DNA from: an uncultured Catenibacterium sp.
Lineage (GTDB): Bacteria > Bacillota_I > Bacilli_A > Erysipelotrichales > Coprobacillaceae
Direction of reading: 5' to 3'
Assembly (NCBI RefSeq): GCF_900764565.1
Contig: NZ_CAAFOM010000240.1
Location: forward strand, 1-15,560
Length of the DNA stretch: 15,560 nt
Shown: positions 6,159 to 14,208 of the stretch, one piece after another
Numbering within the stretch: the first letter of the stretch is position 1
How the letters are laid out: each line of letters opens with the position of its first letter
Position numbers and translations under genes: made by a program
The notes under the pieces: model-generated
Told to the model about the DNA's origin: nothing
Databases searched by the model: none
The model's input: the letters and a program-made list of their open reading frames with translations, nothing else

Positions 6159-6737
6159 ATGGATTTTAATGAAAACAAGTTAATAGGTGAAAAATATGAG
6201 AATGACTGGCTGATAGAAGAAACATATAGACAGAGTGATTTCCACCAATGTCAGTTCATTAATATAACAACTCAGGATATTGTATTTGAGAATTGTTATT
6301 TTTATCAGACTACATTTAACCAATGTGATTTATCAAATATCAAATTTGATAACTGCATGTTCAGGCAGGTACAGTTCAATAACTGTAAGTTGTTAGGAAG
6401 TGATTTTTCTGAATCGAGCTTTGACCAGGTTATTTTTAATGATTGTTTATGTCATTTCGCAAATTTCTCTTTTATGAGAAATAAAGAGACACTATTTAAT
6501 AACTGTGATTTAAGTCAGGCTGTTTTTCAGGATACTACATTGACTAAGACAAAATATAAGGAATGTAGAATGATTCAAACAACATTTCTTCATGCATCAC
6601 TTAAGAATATAGATTTATCAACCTGTCTGATTGAAGCGATTGAAGCAAGCGTTCAGGATGTCAGTGGTGCAATTATTGATGAAATGCAATCATCTGCTTT
6701 TATACACTTATTAAATATAAAAATAAAAGAGGCATAA
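6159..6737 (+). CDS. Pentapeptide-repeat protein, Qnr-like
   Basis: The 192-residue protein is a right-handed quadrilateral beta-helix. Counting from the ATG at 6159, the central hydrophobic residue recurs every five positions from Phe28 to Ile158 without a break (about 27 repeats), usually Phe or Leu. The C-terminal cap, VSGAIIDEMQSSAFIHLLNIKI, resembles that of Qnr proteins, which mimic DNA and protect gyrase/topoisomerase IV from quinolones; activity here is untested. Cysteines recur exactly every 20 residues (C56 to C156). A GTG at 6150 is in frame but forms part of the SD GAGGTGA, so the ATG is preferred. The gene is solitary on the plus strand, divergent from pdxY and convergent with the LTA synthase gene. 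Confidence 0.88.
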   Translation: MDFNENKLIGEKYENDWLIEETYRQSDFHQCQFINITTQDIVFENCYFYQTTFNQCDLSNIKFDNCMFRQVQFNNCKLLGSDFSESSFDQVIFNDCLCHFANFSFMRNKETLFNNCDLSQAVFQDTTLTKTKYKECRMIQTTFLHASLKNIDLSTCLIEAIEASVQDVSGAIIDEMQSSAFIHLLNIKIKEA

Positions 6738-6748
6738 TTACATGCCTC
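6718..6748 (-). terminator. Intrinsic terminator of the LTA synthase-family gene
   Basis: The inverted repeat GAGGCAT (6729-6735) / ATGCCTC (6742-6748) has a 6-nt loop. On the minus strand it is followed by UUUUAUUUUUA, a good terminator. On the plus strand it is followed only by AUUUAG, so it is weak for the pentapeptide gene. Each arm overlaps the last codon(s) or stop of one of the two convergent genes. Confidence 0.85.
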
Positions 6749-9680
6749 ATTTAGTAAAATGCATATTCTCAAGATAATTTTTTCCTGCTGTCATATCATA
6801 TTGGACGAGCTTATATTCTTGATATAATTGTTTCTGTGATGATGTGAGATCTTTATATTTCACAAGTTCTCCTTCATCATTCATCATTGCTGCATCAGTA
6901 TCTTCTTCAGAGCCTGCTGCAGCTTTTGTTGTTATGACAGGTAATTCATCTAACACCTTTTCTAATAAAGCAGTATAAGGAGTTGTTTTAGTAGATGTTT
7001 GTTTCTGTACAAGGGACATGAAATCTGTTGGTGAAACAAGCTTATATTGATTGTAAGCTGTCATACCGAGATGTTCTCTGGCATATTTATTAGAATAGAT
7101 GAAATAATCTGTCTGATGAAGAACAGTATTATTTTTTGTATTCCAGTAAATACCAGGTAGATGGTCACCATAAAAGACAAATGTGACAGGTTTATTAATA
7201 CTATCTAGCTTTTCAATAAAATTCTTGACTGCAACATCTGTATGATGAAGTCCCATGATATATTCTTCTACCATAGCTTTTACCTTATCATCTTTTACTG
7301 CATTACCGCTTGTGGCATATTTTTCTTTACCATTGTAGTAATTGTTGTCATATGGCAGATGGTTCTGCATAGTCACAAGATTGATCAGTTTACTGCCCTT
7401 GGCATCAATGATTTCATCAATTGTGTTCGCAAAGGCTGTTTCATCTGAAAGATAAAGGCTGCGGTCAATGCTGTATTGATGCTTGATTGGATACTCTGAG
7501 CCAAGATACATGAACTTATTAAATCCAAAGTTCTGATAAACTGTCTGACGGCTGTAATACACGCCAATATAAGGATGGATAGCCACGGCCTGATTAAATA
7601 AACGAGAAAAAGCATACGCATTATTCTGTCCAGTGACTAACTGTGTATAAGGTGTTAAGGCAGCTGAGAAGAAGCCTTGGTTCAAACCGGTTAAAGCCAT
7701 ATATTCCATATTGGCTGTACCTCCTCCATAACCTGTGCTATACATCATGCCAGATGTTGTTGATTTCATTAGATTTCTGATGTAAGGAATAGGATCCTGG
7801 GAGAGTGTTAATTCAGGAATACGATATGGATCTGCAAAGCTTTCTGCAAGTCCCATAATAACAATCTGATTATTCCAGTCATTGTCTCTTTGGGCATTCA
7901 TTTTCTTAGATTCCTTTGCATATTTCTTATAAATCTTCTCCATCGTTTCTTTACTATAGTTTTCTGGTTCATCCATAATAGAAATATCGATATTATTGAG
8001 GAACTGAAGAATAGGACCATTCACTTTAGCACCATAAAGCTGATTAAAGAAATAAGGTTCATCACCTAAATTACGCATAAGTGCGTTGACATAAGAACCA
8101 TCATGATTCATGACAGCTGTTCCACTAAAGAAGATGAGTGTTACAAGGACCCAGATGATACTCTTTTTAAGAGACATATGGAATGCATGAGGATGCTTCT
8201 TTTCTAAATAGATGGTAAGAAGAATAACAAGGACAACAAGGACAATTGTCGCAATAATGACTGTTGTTCCCATCATTCCAAGTAGACTCTTCCAGGCCTT
8301 AATCATTGCAAGATCACCTGGAATAATTGGTTCATCACGGAAAACAATCTTTAAATGATTGGCTACTGTAATGACAATCTGGACAAAGCCAGTCATAAGA
8401 ACAGAAAACCAATAATGTCTTGTAACAGCTAATAAGAAGTGTGCTACTAAGAAAAGCACGAATGTATTCAATAAGACAAAGAATTGTCTTCTAAAAAAGA
8501 TATAGAAAAAGATATTGTAGGATTGTGATGAGCTTGGTTCAATCGTATAGGTTGTGTTCATGCCGATAAATGATGCATAAGAGAGAATATATGCAAAAAT
8601 AAGCATAATAATATTTGTTTTATGATTCTCTAAGAACTGTCCAATAAAATGAATTTCTTTTTTGATCCACTCTTCACTCATTCCAAAGTCTTTAAAGTGT
8701 TCATCGATTGAATAATTGAATTGTTTAATGCGTGGAAGACGCATGAGAAGTGCTGTAAGTAATAGTACAATTAAAACAATAAGGAATGCTTCAAAGCCAC
8801 CTAATAGAAGTAGTTTCTTTGAAGATGTGCCTACAAGTGTTTCATTCCAGGATACAATATTTTCTAATCTTCCTGCCCCAATAAAGACAAGAGATGCAAT
8901 AGGAATATAACAGATTGAAGACCATCTATTTAAGAATGGTATATTTTTTAATAATCGGATAAGAAGACAGGCAATCATCACTTCAAAGAAAGACGTTGCT
9001 GTTGTAAAGCGTAATGCGGTAGACATATCACCATGTACAATATCTGAACATAATGGCATGATAGTGACACATAATACATCTATTAAACCTATTATAATAA
9101 ATGGAATAAATGAAAAGTGATTGTCTTCGCGTGCTTCAATAACACCTAGATAAAATAATATAAATGTGAATGGAACACTGTACCCATTCCCAAAGTTGAA
9201 TAGATCTATACCACTCAGTGTTGGTAATATAAGAAGTCCTAAGAGTACATATTTTAAATATTTATAATTAACCTTCTTCATAAATGGATAACAGATCAAA
9301 GAAAGAATCACACCTGTAATCACAGGAGATACGTTTCTTATAACTGGCAAGAAGATAGAATAAAAGGCATTTGTGTCTATTTTCTTTGTAAGTAAGAAAC
9401 AGATGATAGCAGAAAATATACCAGCCACAACAGCATAAAGCCATAATTTTAGTGTTTCTGAAAGACTGTTCTCTTTCTTAGAATAAATATATCCTAAAGA
9501 TATAATAACAAGATCAAGTCCTATTAATGTCACTATATGGCAGACCTGTAAAGCGCTCATTAAAAGACTGACATTATTTTTATTTAATACATTGGCATGG
9601 GATGTCCAGAAAAACTGATCAAGAAGCATCAGTAGTGTCCCTATTATTAAAGATAGATGTGCTGTATGTGTCTTTTTCAA
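6747..9680 (-). CDS. LTA synthase-family sulfatase-fold membrane protein with extra N-terminal membrane domain
   Basis: LtaS-type enzymes transfer glycerol-phosphate from phosphatidylglycerol to build lipoteichoic acid outside the membrane. From the TTG at 9680 the protein has 977 residues, against about 600-700 for ordinary LtaS. Residues ~10-320 hold around ten hydrophobic segments resembling acyltransferase-3 proteins (GYIYSKKEN, GNGYSVPFTFILFYLG). Residues ~355-520 form a second membrane block, followed by an extracellular sulfatase-like domain. Its metal/catalytic residues are conserved: Glu613 (AESF), nucleophile Thr655 (GGGTANMEY), His774 (QNHLPY), Asp839-His840 (YGDHLP). The TTG at 9680 is chosen over an in-frame TTG at 9707 because GGGAG lies 9 nt before it and the predicted transcript starts near 9709. 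It has its own promoter and terminator. Confidence 0.88.
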   Translation of the reverse strand: MKKTHTAHLSLIIGTLLMLLDQFFWTSHANVLNKNNVSLLMSALQVCHIVTLIGLDLVIISLGYIYSKKENSLSETLKLWLYAVVAGIFSAIICFLLTKKIDTNAFYSIFLPVIRNVSPVITGVILSLICYPFMKKVNYKYLKYVLLGLLILPTLSGIDLFNFGNGYSVPFTFILFYLGVIEAREDNHFSFIPFIIIGLIDVLCVTIMPLCSDIVHGDMSTALRFTTATSFFEVMIACLLIRLLKNIPFLNRWSSICYIPIASLVFIGAGRLENIVSWNETLVGTSSKKLLLLGGFEAFLIVLIVLLLTALLMRLPRIKQFNYSIDEHFKDFGMSEEWIKKEIHFIGQFLENHKTNIIMLIFAYILSYASFIGMNTTYTIEPSSSQSYNIFFYIFFRRQFFVLLNTFVLFLVAHFLLAVTRHYWFSVLMTGFVQIVITVANHLKIVFRDEPIIPGDLAMIKAWKSLLGMMGTTVIIATIVLVVLVILLTIYLEKKHPHAFHMSLKKSIIWVLVTLIFFSGTAVMNHDGSYVNALMRNLGDEPYFFNQLYGAKVNGPILQFLNNIDISIMDEPENYSKETMEKIYKKYAKESKKMNAQRDNDWNNQIVIMGLAESFADPYRIPELTLSQDPIPYIRNLMKSTTSGMMYSTGYGGGTANMEYMALTGLNQGFFSAALTPYTQLVTGQNNAYAFSRLFNQAVAIHPYIGVYYSRQTVYQNFGFNKFMYLGSEYPIKHQYSIDRSLYLSDETAFANTIDEIIDAKGSKLINLVTMQNHLPYDNNYYNGKEKYATSGNAVKDDKVKAMVEEYIMGLHHTDVAVKNFIEKLDSINKPVTFVFYGDHLPGIYWNTKNNTVLHQTDYFIYSNKYAREHLGMTAYNQYKLVSPTDFMSLVQKQTSTKTTPYTALLEKVLDELPVITTKAAAGSEEDTDAAMMNDEGELVKYKDLTSSQKQLYQEYKLVQYDMTAGKNYLENMHFTK

Positions 9681-9715
9681 AATAGATTTCTCCCTTTTTT
9701 TATTCAATGAAAATT

Positions 9716-9724
9716 ATTATACCA
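9716..9724 (-). promoter_or_regulatory. Putative extended -10 promoter of the LTA synthase-family gene
   Basis: TGGTATAAT on the minus strand is a perfect extended -10 (TGn plus TATAAT at 9716-9721). A -35 is weak (ATGTAA at 17 bp). Start would be near 9709, giving a leader of about 28 nt to the TTG at 9680. A second TATAAT at 9744-9749 lacks a spaced -35. Confidence 0.6.
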
Positions 9725-9768
9725 TCTTAACATAAAAATTACATTATACAATATAAGAAAAATGCAAG

Positions 9769-9793
9769 AAAAAAAGGGACTTTTTTGTCCCTT
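9769..9793 (-). terminator. Intrinsic terminator of trkA-trkH
   Basis: Perfect 7-bp stem AAGGGAC (9774-9780) / GTCCCTT (9787-9793) with a 6-nt loop. On the minus strand the transcript ends in seven U (9775-9769). It begins 4 nt after the trkH stop and separates the potassium operon from the LTA synthase-family gene. Confidence 0.93.
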
Positions 9794-9797
9794 AAGG

Positions 9798-11237
9798 TTA
9801 TCTTTTCCATAATGTTTTAGAGAAAATCATCAACATTGGGAAGATTTCTAGTCTTCCAGCAAGCATATCAAAGCTGAGTACTAGCTTAGATAAATCACTA
9901 AGACTTGAGAAATTGCTTGTTGGACCTACGAGGTTTAATCCTGGTCCAACGTTGTTTAAACATGTTGCCACAGCAGTGAATGATGATGTGAAATCAATGT
10001 TCTGTAAACCAACAATTAATAGTGAACTACAGAATATCATGAAATATAAAACCATATATGTATGAATATTATTAATCATTGAAGCATGAATTGGTTTGTT
10101 TTCAAAACGTATTGAATGAATACTATGTGGATGAACAAGGTGCTTCATTTCTGCGAAAGCATTCTTGATATAGATGGCAATACGTGAAACCTTCATTCCT
10201 CCACCAGTAGATCCTGCACATGCCCCTACAAACATCAGCAATACAAGTATTGTTTTTGAGAAAAGAGGCCATTTATCAAAGTCTGCAGTCGCATAACCAG
10301 TTGTCGTAATAATAGACGCTACCTGGAATGAAGCAAATCTAAATGCCTTGATAACTGAATGATACATGGATGTGATATTGATTGTAATGAGTCCTACTGA
10401 TACTGCAATAATCAATAAGTACCAGCGCATTTCTTCACATTTGAATGCTTCTTTGAATTTTCTAATCGCCATCAAATAGAAGACATTGAAGTTAATACCA
10501 AATAGAATCATGAATACAGTAATAATTCCATCAAAGTACGCGTTATTGTAATATGCAATAGATGCATTTTTTATCGCAAAACCACCGGTACCAGCTGTTC
10601 CAAAGCTATTTAATAAACTATCAAAGAAAGACATGCCTCCAAGCATCAACAGGATGACTTGTAATATTGTCATGATTGTATAAAGAATGTATAAAAGACG
10701 TGTTGTATCTGTTGTTTTAGAAACGAGTTTACCAACAATTGGTCCAGGCATTTCTGCCTTAAGAATATTCATTGTAGTGCCTGGTGCATCTCTTAAAAAG
10801 GCGACTACAAATACTAAGATTCCCATACCGCCAATCCAGTGTGAAAAGCTTCGCCAGAATAGAGCCGGATGGCTTAACGCTTCAATATCGATCAAAATAG
10901 AAGAACCTGTTGTGGTAAAACCTGAAACAATTTCAAAGAAAGCATCAACGAAATGAGGAATTTCCTTTGTGAGATAGAAAGGAAATGCGCCAAAAAATGA
11001 TAATACCAGCCAGGCTAAGGCAACAATCAAGAATCCTTCTCTTGGATAAATTGTATCCTTCTTTGGTTTGTTTTTTCCTAAGAAATGACCTAATACAAAG
11101 ATAACAAGACCAGTTCCTAGATATATAAATCCTGTCTTTTCACGATAGATGAGTCCTACAAGTGCAGGTAAAAGCATCAAGAGTCCTTCAATACGAATCA
11201 TCTTTCCAAGGGTATAACGAATAACATGCTTATTCAT
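9798..11237 (-). CDS. trkH: TrkH-type potassium uptake channel subunit
   Basis: TrkH/KtrB proteins form the membrane pore of Trk/Ktr potassium transporters. From the ATG at 11237 the protein has 479 residues. The four pore-loop signatures are all present: SGFTTTGSS (105-113), FGTAGTGGF (212-220), ITTTGYATADF (310-320) and CLNNVGPGL (426-434). The C-terminus GRLEIFPMLMIFS is complete. The start at 11237 has GAGGT 5 nt upstream; the frame is open to 11258 but that ATG would lie deeper inside trkA without a better SD. The gene overlaps the 3' end of trkA by 8 nt, so the regulatory and channel subunits are translationally coupled. Confidence 0.95.
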   Translation of the reverse strand: MNKHVIRYTLGKMIRIEGLLMLLPALVGLIYREKTGFIYLGTGLVIFVLGHFLGKNKPKKDTIYPREGFLIVALAWLVLSFFGAFPFYLTKEIPHFVDAFFEIVSGFTTTGSSILIDIEALSHPALFWRSFSHWIGGMGILVFVVAFLRDAPGTTMNILKAEMPGPIVGKLVSKTTDTTRLLYILYTIMTILQVILLMLGGMSFFDSLLNSFGTAGTGGFAIKNASIAYYNNAYFDGIITVFMILFGINFNVFYLMAIRKFKEAFKCEEMRWYLLIIAVSVGLITINITSMYHSVIKAFRFASFQVASIITTTGYATADFDKWPLFSKTILVLLMFVGACAGSTGGGMKVSRIAIYIKNAFAEMKHLVHPHSIHSIRFENKPIHASMINNIHTYMVLYFMIFCSSLLIVGLQNIDFTSSFTAVATCLNNVGPGLNLVGPTSNFSSLSDLSKLVLSFDMLAGRLEIFPMLMIFSKTLWKR

Positions 11238-12597
11238 AATCAACCTCAAAGATATCATCTATTTTTTTGATCTGTGGACGTGTTGTGACAATAGTCACTG
11301 AGTCCCCTGCTTCAATCATATCGTCACCCTTAGGGAAAATGAATTCTCCATTTCTTACAATACCTGCAAGTAATACACCCTTTTTAAATTTAATATTCTT
11401 TAAAGCGGTATGTAAATGCTGTGTTTTGGCATGAACAACAAATTCTAATGCTTCTACTTCATCATTCGCAAGCTTATAAAGTGTTCTTAAACCTGAATCG
11501 ATATCATTATTTTCTTTTGAACGAATATAACCAACAATCTGTGATGCAGAAATAGATTTAGGATCTACAACTGTATCAATAGGTAAAGGATCCGCAATCA
11601 GCTTAAGAGGTGTACGATTGATTTTGACAATTGTTTTTCTTACACCTAACTGTTTCCCCATTAATCCTAAGATAATGTTTTCTTCATCCATACCTGTTAA
11701 GCAGACAAGTGCATCACAATCGCTGATTCCTTCTTCTTTAACGATTTCTTCATTACTTCCATCGGCATGAATAATCATAGCACCAGGCAAACGGTCTGCA
11801 AGTTCTTCGCAGGATTCTAATTTTTCTTCAATGATCTTGACGTTAATACCGAGTTCTAGAAGTTCCTTACTTAAATAATAAGCAATCTTACTTCCACCAA
11901 TCACCATGACATCTTTGATCTTCTTACTGATGATACCAATATCAAAACAGAACATGGATAAGTTATCATGACTTCCTGTCACAAAAATCAAATCTTCTTT
12001 CTGTAATTCAAAAGAACCATCTGGTATAAAGACTTCCTGGTTACGTTTAACGGCACAGACTAATACACTTGAGCGTGTCAAACTAGATAACTCGTTTAAT
12101 GAACGGTTTGCAAGACTTGTTTCTGATACACGGATTTCTACAAGTTCCATACGTCCACGTGCAAATGTGTTAATACTCATGACTTCGTGGAATACAATAC
12201 TTCGTCTAATTTCTTTAGCCGCTTCTTTTTCTGGGTTGATGATCATATTCAAACCCATTTCACTTCTTAAAAATTCCTTCTGCTTTGAATAGTCAGGATT
12301 ACGTACACGTGCTATTACATAACGTGCTCCAAGTTTTTTAGCCATCATTCCTGATAAAATATTTAATTCATCAGACATTGTGACAGTAATAATGGCATCT
12401 GCCTTTTGTACACCTGCTTCACATAAAATATCATAATTTGCGCCATTTCCTATTATTCCTAGGACATCATATTGTGAAGCAATTTGATCTACTTTGTTCA
12501 TGTTCTTATCAATAACGACTACATCATGGCCTTCAGTTGATAAGTATTGTGTTATAAGCTGCCCGACTTTTCCTAAGCCTACAACTATAATATGCAT
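11230..12597 (-). CDS. trkA: Trk potassium transporter regulatory subunit TrkA
   Basis: TrkA is the cytoplasmic nucleotide-binding gating ring of the Trk potassium transporter. The 455-residue protein holds two RCK units in tandem. The first Rossmann fold has GLGKVG (7-12) with acidic Asp30, and a TrkA-C domain near 140-215. The second Rossmann fold (~229-345) has a less perfect glycine motif, GGSKIA (234-239), and a second TrkA-C domain near 375-445. The duplicated form is E. coli TrkA-like rather than the half-size KtrA of many Bacillota. The ATG at 12597 has GGGAGG 6 nt upstream; an ATG ten codons upstream lies before the SD, near the transcription start, and is rejected. trkH follows with an 8-nt overlap. 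Confidence 0.95.
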   Translation of the reverse strand: MHIIVVGLGKVGQLITQYLSTEGHDVVVIDKNMNKVDQIASQYDVLGIIGNGANYDILCEAGVQKADAIITVTMSDELNILSGMMAKKLGARYVIARVRNPDYSKQKEFLRSEMGLNMIINPEKEAAKEIRRSIVFHEVMSINTFARGRMELVEIRVSETSLANRSLNELSSLTRSSVLVCAVKRNQEVFIPDGSFELQKEDLIFVTGSHDNLSMFCFDIGIISKKIKDVMVIGGSKIAYYLSKELLELGINVKIIEEKLESCEELADRLPGAMIIHADGSNEEIVKEEGISDCDALVCLTGMDEENIILGLMGKQLGVRKTIVKINRTPLKLIADPLPIDTVVDPKSISASQIVGYIRSKENNDIDSGLRTLYKLANDEVEALEFVVHAKTQHLHTALKNIKFKKGVLLAGIVRNGEFIFPKGDDMIEAGDSVTIVTTRPQIKKIDDIFEVDYE

Positions 12598-12627
12598 AAT
12601 ATCCCTCCCAATCCTACATAAATGCAT

Positions 12628-12656
12628 ATTATAGACATAGACTTATAAAGAGTCAA
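12628..12656 (-). promoter_or_regulatory. Strong promoter of trkA-trkH
   Basis: On the minus strand, TTGACT (12651-12656), a 17-bp spacer and a perfect TATAAT (12628-12633): 11 of 12 consensus bases with ideal spacing. Start is expected near 12621, leaving a leader of about 24 nt. Confidence 0.85.
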
Positions 12657-12671
12657 TCTATTAAAAAAATA

Positions 12672-12704
12672 TAAAAAAAATCCCAACAAATTCTTGCTGA
12701 GATT
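12672..12704 (-). terminator. Intrinsic terminator of proS
   Basis: In the minus-strand RNA, AAUCUCAGCAA (12704-12694) pairs with UUGUUGGGAUU (12689-12679) around the loop GAAU. There are 11 pairs including two G-U, and a run of about eight U follows. It lies just after the proS stop and before the trkA promoter. Confidence 0.92.
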
Positions 12705-12711
12705 CATCATA

Positions 12712-14151
12712 TTAATATGCTCTTGCAAAATAAACAACGTGTTTTGCTTTTTTACCACAGCATGGACATACACCATCTGCTTCTTCGTGTTCATCGATAC
12801 AACGTGAAGTTGCCTGATAAAGTTCTTTGATCTTTAATTCGCATGCTTCTTCACCACACCAGTTCATCTTGACATAGCCGCCCTTTTCGTCTAATACCTG
12901 ACCAACTTCTTCTAAAGTATTGACACGAGTGATATGGCTATTTAAGAATGCTGCTGCCTTATCATACATTTCCTTGTGGATTGTTTCTAATGTATCATGA
13001 ATTGCCTGTGGAAGGTTTTCATCTAAGTCCATCTGAGTCTTAACACCATCATTACGCTTTACAACAACACAATGACCGTTTTCAATATCACGTGGTCCTA
13101 CTTCAATACGCACTGGAATACCACGCATTTCTGCTTCAGAGAACTTCCATCCTGGTGACTTATCACTTGCATCTACAGCAACTCTCATACCAGCTGCTTT
13201 TAACTGTGCTGCGATTTCATCTGCTTTTTCAAGTACGCCAGCCTTCTTCTGCTGAATTGGGATAATAACAACCTGTGTTGGAGCAAGTCTAGGTGGTAAA
13301 ACAAGACCATTGTCATCACCATGAACCATGATGATTGCACCTAATAATCTTGTAGAAACACCCCATGAAGTCTGATATACATGCTTTAACTTGTTATCCT
13401 TATCTAGGAATGTCATATTGAATGCTTTCGCAAATCCCTGACCGAAGTAATGAGATGTACCAGACTGAAGAGCCTTACCATCATGCATTAATGCTTCAAT
13501 AGTATAAGTTTCTTCTGCACCAGCAAATTTTTCTCTTTCTGTCTTACGTCCTGTTAACATTGGGATAGCAAGTAATTCTCTTGCAGTTTCTTCATAGATG
13601 TCTCTCATCATTAATGTTTCAGAACGTGCTTCTTCTTCAGTTGCATGAATTGTATGACCTTCCTGCCATAAGAATTCAGAACCACGTAAGAATGGTCTAG
13701 TAGTCTTTTCCCATCTTACAACTGAACACCACTGGTTATATTTCTTTGGAAGATCACGATAAGAATTGACGATCTTAGCATAATGTTCACAGAATAATGT
13801 TTCTGAAGTAGGTCTAACAATTAAATGTTCTTCTAAATCATCTAAACCACCTTTAGTAACAACTGCACACTCTGGCGCAAATCCTTCTACATGGTCTTTT
13901 TCTTTATTTAATAGAGATTCAGGAATCAACATTGGCATATAGACATTCTGATGTCCTGTTTCTTTAAATCTCTTATCCATGTAACTCTGAATCTGTTCCC
14001 ATAAAGCATAACCATATGGGCGATAAATAATAAATCCTTTAACACTTGAGTAATCCATTAATTCTGCTTTACGACATACATCTGTATACCACTGTGCAAA
14101 ATCAACGTCTCTTGGTGTAATTGCATCATTTTTAATATTATTTTTTGCCAT
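12712..14151 (-). CDS. proS: Prolyl-tRNA synthetase, short (archaeal/eukaryotic-like) form
   Basis: This class II synthetase charges tRNA-Pro. The 479-residue protein lacks the editing insertion of the long bacterial form. It has RPTSET (113-118), motif 2 region RPFLRGSEFLWQEGH (152-166), the proline-pocket residues around HYFGQGF (234-240), motif 3 region LVLPPRLAPTQV (283-294), an anticodon-binding domain (~295-400), and a C-terminal zinc-type cluster with C432, C437, C462 and C464/C465. It ends YFARAY, the usual aromatic C-terminus of this type. The ATG at 14151 has GGAGAGGAG upstream. It is monocistronic. The 57-nt space to the next gene is too short for a T-box leader, and none is visible. 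Confidence 0.97.
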   Translation of the reverse strand: MAKNNIKNDAITPRDVDFAQWYTDVCRKAELMDYSSVKGFIIYRPYGYALWEQIQSYMDKRFKETGHQNVYMPMLIPESLLNKEKDHVEGFAPECAVVTKGGLDDLEEHLIVRPTSETLFCEHYAKIVNSYRDLPKKYNQWCSVVRWEKTTRPFLRGSEFLWQEGHTIHATEEEARSETLMMRDIYEETARELLAIPMLTGRKTEREKFAGAEETYTIEALMHDGKALQSGTSHYFGQGFAKAFNMTFLDKDNKLKHVYQTSWGVSTRLLGAIIMVHGDDNGLVLPPRLAPTQVVIIPIQQKKAGVLEKADEIAAQLKAAGMRVAVDASDKSPGWKFSEAEMRGIPVRIEVGPRDIENGHCVVVKRNDGVKTQMDLDENLPQAIHDTLETIHKEMYDKAAAFLNSHITRVNTLEEVGQVLDEKGGYVKMNWCGEEACELKIKELYQATSRCIDEHEEADGVCPCCGKKAKHVVYFARAY

Positions 14152-14177
14152 AACTTTCTCCTCTCCTGTACGATAAT

Positions 14178-14205
14178 ATTATAACTATTTTTGTGAAAAT
14201 GAAAA
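14178..14205 (-). promoter_or_regulatory. Putative proS promoter
   Basis: On the minus strand, TTTTCA (14200-14205), a 16-bp spacer and TATAAT (14178-14183). No terminator is seen between this site and the upstream gene, so read-through from the SbcC-like gene is also possible. Confidence 0.5.
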
Positions 14206-14208
14206 GGA

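Noticed and set aside
10687..10956. 89-codon plus-strand frame within trkH
   Set aside because: Antisense shadow of conserved TrkH pore-loop coding sequence, with no usable SD.
12585..12794. 69-codon minus-strand frame bridging proS and trkA
   Set aside because: It crosses the proS terminator and the trkA promoter and has no protein-like composition.
14152..14208. T-box or other riboswitch in front of proS
   Set aside because: Only 57 nt are available, and no specifier stem, T-box sequence or leader terminator is visible.
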